Positions 1 through 12,600 are shown, counted from the first letter of the stretch. The stretch is 64,000 bases of DNA from Rosa chinensis (GCF_002994745.2 NC_037092.1:69973823-70037822), one strand, 5' to 3'. Notes: generated from the letters alone by a model not told the origin. A program made the numbers and translations.

Positions 1-1442
1 TAGCGGCATACTTGGGGTACGTTAAGACACTCCTCAAGAAATTCAAATTTCATAACATCACACAAATCCCCAGGGAAAAGAACTCCAAGGCTGATTCACT
101 GGCAAGACTGGCAACCGCCCAGCCACATCAAAGTCCAGCGGACACAAGAGTGGAGTGTCTTGACAAGCCAAGTATCACAAAAACCCTGGCGGAGATCTTC
201 AACATTGAGGTCAATACCAGCTGGATGGACGAAGTCATTGAGTACAAGCGCAACGGCACATTGCCGGAAGACAAAGTTAAGGCGCGACAACTCAAGCGGA
301 GGGCAACCCGCTACAACATCCAGAACGGCAAGCTGTACCGCCAGGGATTCACCCATCCCAACCTCCGCTGCCTAACCCCAGAGGAGGGAAAGGTTGTTCT
401 GGCGGCAATTCATAGCGGAGAATGCGGAATCCACTCAGGCGCCAGATCCTTAGCCAATCGCACAATGCGGCAAGGCTATTTTTGGCCTACTCTCGGCGAT
501 GATGCCCGCCAGATGTCGAGATCATGCCACAAATGCCAACAATTTGCTGATCTCCCACATGCACCGGCGGAACCACCATCGGTCATCATCGCTCCATGGA
601 TTCACTCAACTTGGGGCCTGGATCTGATGGGAAAATTTCGAACCGCCAAGGGCCAGTTCAAGTACATCATAGTTGCTATCGACTACAACAGCAAGTGGAT
701 AGAGGCGGAGCCACTAACGGCAATAACTACCGCCAAGGTAATTCACTTCCTCTGGAAGAACATCTACTGCCGTTACGGTGTCCCACACACAATAATCACA
801 GACAACGGCACACAGTTCAACAACAAGGAGCTCATCTCTTTCACCGCCAACTTGGGTACCAAGATGAGTTTTGCATCTGTCGCCCACCCCCAGACCAACG
901 GTCAGGTCGAAGCAGCAAACAAAATAATCAAAAAGCTGCTGAAGAAAAAACTCGACAAAGCAAAGGGTCTATGGGCGGAGAAACTCCCGGAAGTTCTATG
1001 GGCCATCAGAACAACCCCAACTTCCGCAACTGGTGAAACTCCTTTTTGCATGATGTTCGGAACGGAGGTTGTCCTGCCTATTGAGGTTACTCAACCTACC
1101 GCCAGAGTCGAGGGCTACCGCCCAGAAACCAACACTGACGGCATCAACCTGGACAAGGACCTCCTGGAGGAAAAGCGACACAAGGCCCACTTATGCAACC
1201 TGCAAAACAAGCAGCGGGTATCGCGTTTCTACAACGCCAGAGTCAAAGCCCGGAACCTCCAACTGGGGGACTGGGTAATGAAGGAAGTCATTCCACCGCC
1301 AACAAAGCTTCGCCCAACTTGGGAAGGTCCATACAAAATTGTGGAAGTCGTTAGCCCAGGCACCTTCTACTTAATGGACAAGGATGGCGTCACAACGACC
1401 CACCCTTGGAATACCGAACACCTTCGGTATTATTACAAATAG
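1..1442 (+). pseudogene. Gypsy pol C-terminal part (RNase H end and integrase), unit 1, cut by window edge
   Basis: This is the 3' part of a retroelement polyprotein, open from the window start to a TAG after the residues RYYYK. It holds the end of the second RNase H, then an integrase with an HHCC zinc finger (His pair near 410-440, Cys pair in CHKC near 530) and a DDE core: Asp in GLDLMG, Asp in TDNGTQF, Glu in GQVEAANK. A C-terminal region with a GPYKIVEV segment follows. The protein matches the corresponding part of unit 2 (11288-12718). The reading frame is intact here; the upstream part lies outside the window. Integrase would insert the cDNA copy into host chromatin. Confidence 0.9.
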
Positions 1443-1873
1443 TCATGCCGCTACCCAAAGGCATCTTGACTTAGCTAAATTTTTGTTCAATATTTAGCTA
1501 AGGGAAGCTACCCAACGGGTACTACCCCTCTTTTGTAAACGCTGATCAGTCAGCTATCAATGAAACGAGGAATTATTCAAACCATTGTTACCAAGTCTAG
1601 CACTGAGGGCAACTGGCAACGCCAGGAATCGTCAGCGGACCACGTCCGCTACGTTGTGCACTTGGACCAATTTTAATTCCTTTAATGTTTCATTGCTTGG
1701 CAAAAGAAAAATCTCTAAGTCAAAACTCTAGCGGTACAAACATATCATGACAAACATCAAACTTTGAAATTTCATTTCAGGGCTGAGACTCCCCACCCAA
1801 AGTTGTTCATTACTTCACAATGTCGAAACTCAGCCAACAACAAAAAAAAAAAAAAAACAACACATGTAGGAGC
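1443..1873 (+). other. Gypsy non-coding stretch between pol and the antisense gene, unit 1
   Basis: No coding sequence is supported. It holds the pol 3' UTR, a short inverted repeat around 1472-1502 (TTAGCTAAATTTTTG then TATTTAGCTAA) and a poly-A run at 1842-1857 just past the end of the antisense gene. It is repeated at 12719-13149. Confidence 0.6.
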
Positions 1874-4551
1874 TCAGCTCTTCGGGTTGGCTTCAACATC
1901 TCCACCTTCCGCAGGCGGCTGTGGTTGTGCGCGGCTTGTCTGGTCAGACCCTCTGGCGGTAGGACTTGGAGTCTCTATGGTGCCATCCGGCCGAGTGTGT
2001 GCCGCCAGAAAACCGGCACGGGACACCTCCGACTGGGTAGGCAGAGGAGTCTGCTGAGAACCATCCGCTGGCTGTGCACCACTTTCCCCACTTCCCGAGT
2101 GAACACCTTCAGGCTGGACAGGAACCGCAGCTTGCACCGGCGGAGCATTTTGGACTGGCAGAACAGGTGGCTGGGACGCCTTAGCAAAGTCAATGGCGCC
2201 CCTCTGCTTCAGCATCTCCACGTTGGCTAGAGCGCCGGCCTTCGCCGATTCAGTCATCGCCTTTTTGTACTCCGCCGACTGTTTGAATTTCTCCACAGCG
2301 GCGGCAGCGGCACGGGTCCCTTCGTCCCGCAGGCGAGCTACCTCAGCCTCCAGTTTCGTCACCTCTGCTTGCTTGGCGGCAGACTCCCGCTGCAGGATAT
2401 CAATCTTTTTCTCCTTAGCGGCCACCCGCTCCTGCAGCAGAGACATGTCTTGTTCCATCCTGGAGATGTGGTCGTTCCGTTCCACGTCCCGCCGGATTGC
2501 CACTTCCAACTTGCCGCGAGCATCCGCGGCGTCGCAATCCGCCTTCGTCAGGCGCCGCTCCACATCCGCCAGCCTGTCCTTGGCGTCCCCCAGCTCCCTC
2601 TCGAGACCGCTGATCTCGTCCCTGAGCTGCCGCTCAACCCCCGGCTGCTTCTGCGCCGCCATGAACATCTCATGCAGCCCAACCGAAAGGTGACCAAAAG
2701 CTGAACTGAAGGGTGACCCGTCAATCGCCGTTGGGCGGGAAATCCCGCCAGACCACCAAACCCCAGTATCTCGCAGAGGTGGTAGAGAAATCCCCGTTCA
2801 GTGTCAGTCATGAACTCGGCATAGGCGGCAAACGAGTCCAGGTCACTCGCAGGCGCCTCTTCTGCAGCGGCCACTGGCGGACCCCGATAACCTCAGCATC
2901 ATCATCATCATCCTCCTCGTCGGAGTCATTCTGCCGACGCTTCCGCAACAACCGCGTCTGTCCACCGGCCGCAGGCCTTGGCCCCCGTTGCTGTTGACCC
3001 ACCGTAGCGGCAGCCCCCGCCGGCCGCACCACCTTCTGTGGCCCACGTCGCACGTTGGGCACTCTCTCTGTCTGCGGCGCGGCGCCAGACCCCTTCTTTC
3101 CACCCCCCACATTGGCACCCGTCTGAACAGCGGGTAGGCCGTCGGCGCCAAGGTGGGAGTGCAGCGGCATTGGCAGCACCACCGGAACCTCGGATGGGCT
3201 CACCGCCAGCGTCACCGGATCTATTACTGTCCTTTGAGCCGCATCCCCTGAGGCGTACATGGCCTCCAAAAAGTTGTCAATCTCTGCGCGGTCCATGGCT
3301 TTGGCAAAGGTGTCACGGCTCCTAACGTTACCTGGCGGCGTCTCTAAACAAACAGAAAGCAACTCAGTCAACCACAGGGCCAAATTAACTAAGTGTACAA
3401 GGTAGCGGAGATTTCTTACCAACGGCGCGAGTCAATCGTTGATCGACCAACAGCTCCAAACCGGTAAGTAGGCGAAAGTCCAACAAATTGCGATTCCGCC
3501 AGCAACCTTGGATGCGCGCCACACGACACTCTTCTTCACGAGTCAGGTTGTAGCGCAAGCCCACTGAAAAAAAAAAAAAAAAAAAAAAACAAGGATAAAC
3601 GTTAGCAAGGTTCAAGACTAAGCACAACGTAAACCGCCAGCAATATTCAGCGGAGACCGACAAACCACCTCGGATAGGTTGGAACTCTGACTTAATCCTA
3701 AACGCCGGTTCCTTGTCATTGGATTCCGCCTGATATTCCCACCCCGTCGTGGCAACGCAAAAGGTGTCCCGCCAATACGACATAGAATCCCTCAGGTTCT
3801 CTATCAACTTGGGGGCTCCCTGGCGGCGACTTAGGTTCACTTGACCTCCGCAGCCCTGACGCTTCACATACGTCAGCTCATAGAAATGCAGCACCTCCGC
3901 CACGGTTGGTCCCTCACAGCCGGACAACCGCCACAGCGAAGTCATCGCCAACATCAATCGCCACATGTTGGGGCAGACTTGCCCAAAGGCTAGGCCGAAC
4001 TCGCACACCAAGATCTGAAGACTGGGCACGAGCGGTAGTGTCACTCCCTGGCGGAATATTGCCTCATGCACAGCGGCAAACCCCGGGCGAAGAATTGAAG
4101 CCTTTTCATCCACCGTCGGTGGACGCAGTTTAACCCCGCCGGGCAACCGAAACATCCGCTTTATCCGGTTGACATTGCCAACGGTCATCCGCCCTCCCGC
4201 CTCGTCAACAGGAATCCCATCCGGAAGAACCCATGCCGATTCGGTATCCTCCCCTGTCGCATCTCCCCCATCAGCGGAGCCACTGGCAGCGCTGTTACTT
4301 GCCAACCGCTCCTCACGCCTATTCTGAGCAGCGGCGGCCTCCCTGGCCCTAGAACTCTCGGGGCGCGAAGCACGACCCATTACTACTTCCTAGGGTATGG
4401 TTTGTAGCGGCTCGATGTCTAGCGGTTCTGGCAGTGAGGTTCCTGCACGGGCAGACGGACGCAACGAGTCAATAAAATTCATATCCGCCGCGCTGAATGA
4501 CACGTCAGACCCGGAATCCTCACTGCTCGAAATCTCTACGACGCTAGCCAT
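1874..4551 (-). pseudogene. Antisense gene of Tat element, Transposase_28-like with C-terminal coiled coil, unit 1
   Basis: A spliced antisense gene reads from an ATG at 4551-4549 down to 1874. The first block starts MASVVEISSS and meets a TAG at 4392-4390, after which the same frame continues from MGRASR. Residues encoded around 3950-4130 (PPTVDEKASI, PLVPSLQILV, CPNMWRLMLA) match the family called putative gypsy-type transposon protein (PF04195). Two GT-AG introns fit in frame: 3564-3668, whose 3' end is a long poly-T tract, and 3344-3419. The next exon is Ala/Gly/Pro-rich and ends in an acidic Asp run. The last part (to 1874) is a long Glu/Arg/Lys coiled coil with a Pro/Gln-rich tail. A frame change near 2880 (both units) and a missing C near 2742 (this unit) break it. 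Antisense extra ORFs between pol and the 3' LTR are known in Tat elements; their function is not settled. Confidence 0.75.
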
Positions 4552-5321
4552 CCCAAACCCTAAAACCCAAACCGGTCAGTTTACACAAGATCTAGCCTTT
4601 ACCTATATTCGTTTAGTGCAAAAACATCAAGAACAATTACCCAGAAAAATACCAAAACAAGAACAAACGCACACTCAACCCAGATTCGACCATCCAGCAA
4701 AACCCAAAACCCCAACTCTCTGTCAAACACCATAACCTCCCTCAAATCTCTCTCTACACCCTCAGAGAACACCAAAGAAGCAACATCACACCGTTGACAG
4801 AAGTAGCAAAACCCAGAAACCACCATTGCAGATTCAGTGAAACAGGAATAGGATTCGAAATACCAACCTCACGTCGAAGCTGTGGCGTGCAACTCGTCTT
4901 CACTGACAGATATTTCATCCTCTCGAGTCCGACAGCTCCACGCAAACCGGGGAATCTTCTTCGCAATTCACAGACGAACAAGGCTCGAAGGAGGCGACTC
5001 AGATTTGAAGATTTTCCAGAAGTGTCGAAACTCACTGAGTTCCCCCCCCTCTTATGTCAACATCAAGCAATCCTGAGCCATCCGCTAGAAAACGACATCA
5101 CGTAGCAACCGTACACGTGTCCCACGTCTTCACTAACTCCCCGGATTAACCGAGGCGTCGCCTCAGTTACGAAATCCATCATTACTCGCATTAATGACGA
5201 GAAGACGGCTAGGCTTAGGAGACAAGCCTCCAGACGCTAACCCTCTAGGAGTTGGCCACGTGTCAACCGTCGTCTCCTTTAGCTTCCAAGGGAAGTAACC
5301 ACTTGAGAAGAAAACCCCCAA
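4552..5321. other. Gypsy non-coding region upstream of the antisense gene, unit 1
   Basis: No gene is supported. The stretch is A/C-rich on the plus strand (4560-4760) and should hold the 5' UTR and promoter of the antisense gene. I cannot place a convincing TATA box for it. A poly-C run near 5042 differs in length from the second unit. Confidence 0.4.
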
Positions 5322-5826
5322 CCAAGTGGAGTCTCCGCTGAGCGAACCCCGCCAGCGGATCTTCACTTGTCATCCTCCAAGTGGAGTCTCCGCTGAGCGA
5401 AACCCCGCCAGCAGATTTTCTCACTTGTCATCTCCCAGGTGACAGTCCACTGAGCGAAACCCCGCCAGCGGATCTTCACTTGTCATCCTCCATGTGGAGT
5501 CTCCGCTGAGCGAAACCCCGCCAGCGGATCTTCACTTGTCATCCTCCAAGTAGAGTCTCCGCTGAGCGAAACCCCGCCAGCGGATCTTCACTTGTCATCC
5601 TCCATGTGGAGTCTCCGCTGAGCGAAACCCCGCCAGCGGATCTTCACGTGTCATTCTCCAAGTGGTGTCTCCGCTGAGCGAAACCCCGCCAGCGGATCTT
5701 CACTTGTCATCCTCCAAGTGGAGTCTCCGCTGAGCGAAACCCCGCCAGCAGATTTTCTCACTTGTCATCTCCCAGGTGACAGTCCACTGAGCGAAACCCC
5801 GCCAGCGGAACTTCTCTTGTCACCAT
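5322..5826. repeat. Hairpin minisatellite, nine units of about 56 bp, gypsy unit 1
   Basis: Nine tandem units of 54-59 bp follow the pattern CCAAGTG-GAGTC-TCCGCTG-loop-CAGCGGA-TCTT-CACTTG. Each unit contains two nested inverted repeats: CAAGTG pairs with CACTTG, and TCCGCTG pairs with CAGCGGA. Several variants keep pairing through G-T wobble, for example CATGTG with CACGTG in unit 6 and CAGGTG with CACTTG in unit 3. The array has the same number and order of units in the second gypsy copy. Confidence 0.9.
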
Positions 5827-6699
5827 CGAAGTCTCCAACGGAACTTCTCTCGTCATTCGGTAAACGGGGCGTCCTCCGCTACACAGCAAACCGCTAGCGG
5901 ACCCCCCTTTCTCATCTGACAAGCTGCGTACTTTATTCAGCGCAATACCGCTCAATAAAATACCACCAAGCACGTCTACTTGACGCTACTTCCTGCTACA
6001 TCTAGGGGGGGGACTTCCGCCAGCGGCGGATCCGGAGGCCACGCCTCTCTGACAACGCCGCCACGCGGAGTTACGGTCAGAATGTCCCTACGGGACACGG
6101 GGACTAGTCAACAGTCTACGACAGCCCTGATCAGGTACGTTGGCCCCCGTCACTTGGGTGCTAAGATTGGGCTCGCAACCCAACACCCTCTGCTCCGTGC
6201 AGCTCCCCCTCAACAAACAATAATAGCGACCATCCGGAGGTCCATCTTAGCCGGGGAGTGGGGGACTCCCTGGGGGGCCTAGCAGGGGCCCACCCGAAAG
6301 GGCACAAAGCGCTTGCTCAGTAAATCCATGGTTGACGACGCACTGACGCTAATTATGCTTCTGCAAAGTCTAGCGGGAGAAACGCTTCAAACCGCCGATC
6401 AACTCCCCAACCAAGATTGCCCTCCTTGACTGGGGATTTGGGGGACTTATACATACATGTGCATTTGCAAGCATAATTAGCTATAATGAGCCACGCTCAT
6501 TGTACCGCCAGGGGTACCAACGCCCACCATATGAGTGACTGGCGTAAAGACAGCTAGCCGGGTTACCGCTTGAGCCCCGGATCAACCCCAAAGCACCGCC
6601 GACGCGCCACCACGCGCCGTGTCAAGTTAGCATCAGAAGCTACTGAAACTGGGAACTGAAGCACATCAGTCCCACATCGAAAACAAGGAGAAGATCATC
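5827..6699. other. Gypsy 3' non-coding or LTR U3 sequence, unit 1
   Basis: No gene is supported. A G-run at 6006-6014 (nine G, six in unit 2) is a candidate polypurine tract, but no TG follows it, so the LTR start is not resolved. The sequence is shared with unit 2. Only one side of each LTR can be seen, so the 5' LTR boundary cannot be fixed from the window. Confidence 0.4.
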
Positions 6700-6957
6700 C
6701 TCTTCCTCACCTATAAAAGGTCCTCTCCTCTCTCCTCATTAATTACGCATTTTACTACTCATTATTGTTATGCTGCCTATATGCATTGACTGACTTAGGC
6801 ATCGGAGAGTTGAAGACCGCCCAACGCGGTCTCCCTCTAACGCCCTGTCTTGTGTTTGGCAGCTAGCAGTAATCCTCAGAGCGGCAGAGTAGCGGTCCGC
6901 CTACCGGACCAGCGTTAGACCCAGGTTTGGCTACCGCCAGACTTTTGAGCATTAACA
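6700..6957 (+). repeat. 3' part of gypsy LTR with TATA box, unit 1
   Basis: A TATA box (TATAAAAG at 6712-6719) lies in a pyrimidine-rich core-promoter context. The LTR ends in CA at 6957 (GCATTAACA), one base before the primer-binding site. The same end is seen at 18228 in unit 2. The TATA box should drive the genomic transcript from about 6740. The LTR start lies further upstream and is unresolved. Confidence 0.75.
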
Positions 6958-6958
6958 T

Positions 6959-6974
6959 TGGCGCCGTCTGTGGG
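6959..6974 (+). promoter_or_regulatory. Gypsy primer-binding site
   Basis: TGGCGCCGTCTGTGGG begins one base after the LTR end. Its first nine to ten bases match the complement of a tRNA 3' end of the Asp type. This is where minus-strand DNA synthesis would be primed. Confidence 0.7.
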
Positions 6975-7010
6975 AAACCTTGAACAAAAAGTCATCCCAT
7001 CACAATTACC

Positions 7011-8497
7011 ATGACTAACGGTAGCGGGGGAAATGTCGAGGAGCAGGCAGACCAGTCCGCCGTTCCCCAACCCGCCCACCCAGCGGTAAGCATCAACCGC
7101 GCACTATTCAGCACCCCGGTCAACCCTGGCGGTGAAACAAATCCAAGCAGCAGCCGCCCCCCAGGTCAGGACCTCACCGCCTTGTATGAGCTGGCGCTGG
7201 CGGACCTCCACAAAGCAAACAGAGAGCGCGAGCAGGAACGCAAGGAAAAGGCTGAGGCCCAGGAGCAGGTGGCCACGCTGATGACACGTTTCGACGAGCT
7301 AAAGCGGGCACTAGACGCAAACGCCAACCCAGCACGAAGTGAGCAGTCACACAGCACCAGACACAGCCGGCCTACCGCTGGTATAGGACCCATTGTGCAA
7401 ATGCAGGTACCGCTAAACCCACCTGAGCTGGCAGGAATGGGACCACCCACTGCCCCCAACTGTTGGAGCAGGAGGCGGAGTCATCGCTGCGCACCCACCC
7501 CTCGAGGACTAGAGCAAGGACTGAGGGCAATCTACCCATTCCCGGGCGAGGGTCAGTTCCGCGGTGCGCCCGGGCAGGCCCCGCTGGCAACGCAACCGCC
7601 CAAATTTTGGAGAGGATACAGCAGTTAGAACAGAGGCTAATCCTGGCGGAGGCAGGCACCCCGGCGCCAGCCCCAAACCCACTCTTCGCGTCCAGGCCAG
7701 GACCATTCACCGCTACAATTTTGCAAGCCGTCAGACCAGCGTTTGCAAAGACCCCAAAAATGTCACATTATAACGGTAAGACCGATCCCTTCGTCCACAT
7801 GGACACGTTCAAGAAGGTCACCAACAACAAGGGATTTGATGACGCCACCCTGTGCCACTTGTTCAGCGAAACGCTGGATAGTGAGGCAATGAGTTGGTTT
7901 TTTGAGTGTCCGCCAGGGTCTATCGGCTCATTCCAGGCGTTATCTCATGCTTTCCTCTCTCGATTCATCTTGTTGTCCGCCGGTCATCACAACACGAGCC
8001 AGTTGTTTGGCGTCCGGCAGGGAGAGGACGAATCATTGAAGGCATTCGTCACAAGATGGCGGGCGGCAGCATCTTAGTGCCGCGATCTCGACAAAACAAT
8101 GGCTTCGGCGGCTTTCAAGCAGGGACTCCTCAAGGGACCATTCCTCTATCACCTCAACTACAATCATCCAAACGCGGCGTATGATCACCTTATGAGTGAG
8201 GCGGTCATTCATGCCCAGGCAGAGTTTATCACATATGGAGAAACCCCACCGCCACCAGCAACACCAACAAAATCATCTCAACCCTCCTCCAGCCACCAGG
8301 AGACCGCCAGCAAGGCCCCCACTGCACCGCCAGCTGACAAGAAGAGGCAGTGGCAACAGGGCAGTTATCAAAGCAAGAGGCAGAAAGACAACCACTACAA
8401 GGGCAACTGCCCATCCCATGGGGACAATCGCAACAAGCAGACGGAGTCCTCTCAGCGGTATGCAATATTCACGGTCCTCACAGCCTCGTACGAGTAA
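7011..8497 (+). pseudogene. Gypsy gag, disrupted
   Basis: The gag begins at ATG 7011, 50 bp after the primer site. The N-terminal part is charged and predicted coiled coil (7190-7320). The frame shifts near the C-run at about 7461 and continues in a second frame to 8497. The capsid region (about 7755-8180) has typical retrotransposon-gag residues such as YNGKTDP, MSWFFECPPG and ESLKAFVTRW. In-frame stops are TAG at 8075-8077 and TAA at 8495-8497. Both read as glutamine codons if C is restored, and the frame continues through each. A basic Gln/Lys-rich stretch follows at 8330-8440. The product would form the virus-like particle, but this copy cannot make a full one. Confidence 0.85.
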
Positions 8498-9685
8498 ATT
8501 TACAATCAGTGCAAGGATCAGATACCACCGCCACCCTCACCGAAATTCCCCAAAAAGGGCAAGCCAAGAAACACCAGCATGTGGTGCAAATACCAAGAGG
8601 ACAGCGGTCACAATACCAACAGTTGCAACGCTCTCAAAACGGCCATTGAGACCCTGTACCGTGACGGCAAGATGGATCAATTCAAGGTGCGCCAACCGCC
8701 ACCTGTAATTGCCAACATTGAGCCACTGGGCCGCATCAACACCATCGATGGCGGGGCTCTAATCACCAACATGTCTCACAGGGCAAGAAAGCGTTACGCA
8801 CGCGCCAATCACCCAAAGGAAGTCTGTAACATCCGCTACAAGAGATCCGCCAAACTCCCAAAGTCTGGTTGGGAGCCCATCACCTTCTCAGAGGAGGAGG
8901 AGCGCGGAGCACATCTACCCCATGACGACCCATTTCTGATCGATGCCATTCTCGACAGATGGTCAGTGGGAAGAATCCTGGTGGATAGCGGATCTGCTGT
9001 CAATGTCATATTCAGCGGTTGTTACAACAACCTGAAGCGGAACAAGAAACTACTGCAAGACCATGAGCCATTGCTTAGCTTCTCCAGCGATATCACTCAA
9101 CCGCTGGGTTCTGACTACATGCGGTTAACCATCGGCTCCAGTCCATGTATGGCGGAGGTACATACTGAATTTATAATTGTGGATTGTTTCAGTTCGTATA
9201 ATGCCATCATAGGACGGCCGGCACTCAACAAGCTCAAATGCATCATCGCCGGATACATGCTTCTCATGAAGTTCCCCACACCCAACGGCACGGGCTGTGT
9301 CAAGGGAAGTCAACAATTGGCAAGAGAGTGCTACTCAACCACCATTGCGCGGTCAACCCGCCGCCACGAAATCCTAACGGTAGGAAATCAGGCACCGCCA
9401 CCAGATATCTTCGAGGATCCTAGGGATGAGGAGAAGAAATATGTGAAGAAGGAACCGGTCAATCCAGAAACATCGTTGAAGGTCATCAGCATCTCCGACG
9501 AGCACCCAGAGCGGACAGTCCGCATAGGAGCTCAGCTAGACCCAGAGGTGGCGGCAGAACTCACTCAATTCCTACGGGACAACGCCGCTGTCTTCGCATG
9601 GTCATATGCAGACATGCCAGGTATCTCTCCTGAAATCATCACACACAAGCTAACCATCAAGCCATCCTTCTATCCTATCAAGTAG
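8498..9685 (+). pseudogene. Gypsy nucleocapsid-protease region
   Basis: This continues the gag frame. A zinc-knuckle-like segment (WCKYQEDSGHNTNSC, about 8582-8626) is followed by an aspartic protease with the active-site motif VDSGSAVN (about 8980-9003) and the later IIGRPALN segment. The C-terminal stretch (PGISPEIITHKL, PSFYPIK) leads into RT. The frame is closed by TAG at 9683-9685 and resumes in the same frame after it, so this is a nonsense change inside one long gag-pro-pol frame. The protease would cleave the polyprotein. Confidence 0.85.
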
Positions 9686-12600
9686 AAGCGAAGGGCCTTT
9701 GACGAGGAGAAATACCGCGCCATAGGAGAGGAGGTCGCCAAGCTCCAGGGTATGGGATTCATCCGCCAGGTAGTCTATCCCCAGTGGATCTCCAACCTGG
9801 TCATGGTCAAGAAGCCTAGCGGCAAGTGGCGGATGTGTGTCGACTTCAAAAATCTCAACAAGGCGTGCCCAAAGGACAGTTTCCCTCTACCACGCATTGA
9901 TCAGCTGGTTGACGCAACAGCCGGGCATGAACTCCTCAGCATGATGGACGCTTTCTCCGGCTACAATCAGATCAAGATGCATCCCAGCGATCAGGAGTGT
10001 ACCACCTTCACCACCGACAAAGGCCTGTACTGCTACAATGTTATGCCTTTCGGTCTGAAGAACGCCGGTGCAACTTATCAGCGGCTGATGAATGCTATGT
10101 TCGCTGAACATTTGGGCAAGATAATCGAAGTCTACGTGGACGACATGTTGGTCAAGAGTATAAAGGCCAGCGGACATGTGGCAAACCTCAAGATCATAGT
10201 TACCATCCTCCTGGCCTATGGCATGCGCCTCAACCCAGAAAAATGCTTCTTTGGCGTCACCGCCAGCAAATTTCTGGGTTATATCGTCAGTGAACGAGGA
10301 ATCGAGGCTAACCCGGACAAGGTACAGGCCATACTCGACCTGGCGGACCCTGAGTATAAGGTACATGTCCAGTGCCTCCAAGGCAAGTTAACCGCCCTTT
10401 CTCGATTCATCTCCAGGCTCACTGACAGGTGTGCCCCATTTTTCAAACTCCTCAAAACGACTCACAAGAAAGTCATCAACTGGAACCCAGAATGTCAGAC
10501 AGCGTTTCAGGGCTTGAAGGATTACCTAGCGGCAGTCCCACTACTCTCTATCCCTGTGCAAGGAGAGACACTGTTCATATACCTAGCGGTATCGATATCA
10601 GCGGTGAGTTGCGCCATTGTCCGGCGGGAGGGACAGGACGAGCTCCCAGTTTTCTACGCCGGCAGAGGCATGAACGGGGCAGAAACAAGATATCCACCCT
10701 TGGAGCAGCTAGCTCTCGCACTCATCGTTGCCGCCAGGCGCCTCCGCCAATATTTTCAAGCACACACAATCCATGTGCTAACTAATCAACCGCTGAGACA
10801 GGTGATGCAGAACCCTGAACATTCAGGGCGCCTCAGCAAGTGGGCCATCGAGCTCAGTGAATTTGACATAGATTACAAGCCAAGAACCGCCATGAAGGGC
10901 CAGGCGGTAGCGGACTTCATCGCTGAGCTCACCGACTGTCAGCCCAATCCCGGCACGGAGGCTGAGCCCGGGACGGAAATGGTAACCGCTGAGGAGCCAG
11001 CTCCCCTACAGTCAGATTGGAACCTGCATGTGGACGGCTCCGCCAGCGCCAAGGCCAGCGGCGCCGGAGTCATCCTGACAGGACCAGGGGGGCTGAACGT
11101 GGAATACGCATTGAAATTCAACTTCAAGGCCTCCAACAATATGGCGGAGTACGAAGCACTCATTGCCGGCTTACTCCTCGCCATCGATTCAGGGGCTGAC
11201 AGTGTCAACATCTTCAGTGATTCCCAGTTGGTCGTTAACCAGGTCAATAGCAGCTTCCAGGCCAAGGACCAACAGTTAGCGGCATACTTGGGGTACGTTA
11301 AGACACTCCTCAAGAAATTCAAATTTCATAACATCACACAAATCCCCAGGGAAAAGAACTCCAAGGCTGATTCACTGGCAAGACTGGCAACCGCCCAGCC
11401 ACATCAAAGTCCAGCGGACACAAGAGTGGAGTGTCTTGACAAGCCAAGTATCACAAAAACCCTGGCGGAGATCTTCAACATTGAGGTCAATACCAGCTGG
11501 ATGGACGAAGTCATTGAGTACAAGCGCAACGGCACATTGCCGGAAGACAAAGTTAAGGCGCGACAACTCAAGCGGAGGGCAACCCGCTACAACATCCAGA
11601 ACGGCAAGCTGTACCGCCAGGGATTCACCCATCCCAACCTCCGCTGCCTAACCCCAGAGGAGGGAAAGGTTGTTCTGGCGGCAATTCATAGCGGAGAATG
11701 CGGAATCCACTCAGGCGCCAGATCCTTAGCCAATCGCACAATGCGGCAAGGCTATTTTTGGCCTACTCTCGGCGATGATGCCCGCCAGATGTCGAGATCA
11801 TGCCACAAATGCCAACAATTTGCTGATCTCCCACATGCACCGGCGGAACCACCATCGGTCATCATCGCTCCATGGATTCACTCAACTTGGGGCCTGGATC
11901 TGATGGGAAAATTTCGAACCGCCAAGGGCCAGTTCAAGTACATCATAGTTGCTATCGACTACAACAGCAAGTGGATAGAGGCGGAGCCACTAACGGCAAT
12001 AACTACCGCCAAGGTAATTCACTTCCTCTGGAAGAACATCTACTGCCGTTACGGTGTCCCACACACAATAATCACAGACAACGGCACACAGTTCAACAAC
12101 AAGGAGCTCATCTCTTTCACCGCCAACTTGGGTACCAAGATGAGTTTTGCATCTGTCGCCCACCCCCAGACCAACGGTCAGGTCGAAGCAGCAAACAAAA
12201 TAATCAAAAAGCTGCTGAAGAAAAAACTCGACAAAGCAAAGGGTCTATGGGCGGAGAAACTCCCGGAAGTTCTATGGGCCATCAGAACAACCCCAACTTC
12301 CGCAACTGGTGAAACTCCTTTTTGCATGATGTTCGGAACGGAGGTTGTCCTGCCTATTGAGGTTACTCAACCTACCGCCAGAGTCGAGGGCTACCGCCCA
12401 GAAACCAACACTGACGGCATCAACCTGGACAAGGACCTCCTGGAGGAAAAGCGACACAAGGCCCACTTATGCAACCTGCAAAACAAGCAGCGGGTATCGC
12501 GTTTCTACAACGCCAGAGTCAAAGCCCGGAACCTCCAACTGGGGGACTGGGTAATGAAGGAAGTCATTCCACCGCCAACAAAGCTTCGCCCAACTTGGGA

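Noticed and set aside
2193..2704. Plus-strand open frames over the antisense gene
   Set aside because: They are mirror frames of the GC-rich coiled-coil coding strand and have no domain of their own.
5322..5826. CRISPR-like array
   Set aside because: The units are directly adjacent, 54-59 bp, with no unique spacers, and they lie in a plant retrotransposon. It is a minisatellite.
6001..6020. Polypurine tract marking the gypsy LTR start
   Set aside because: The G-run is suitable, but no TG follows and no second boundary is available in the window. The LTR start is left unresolved.
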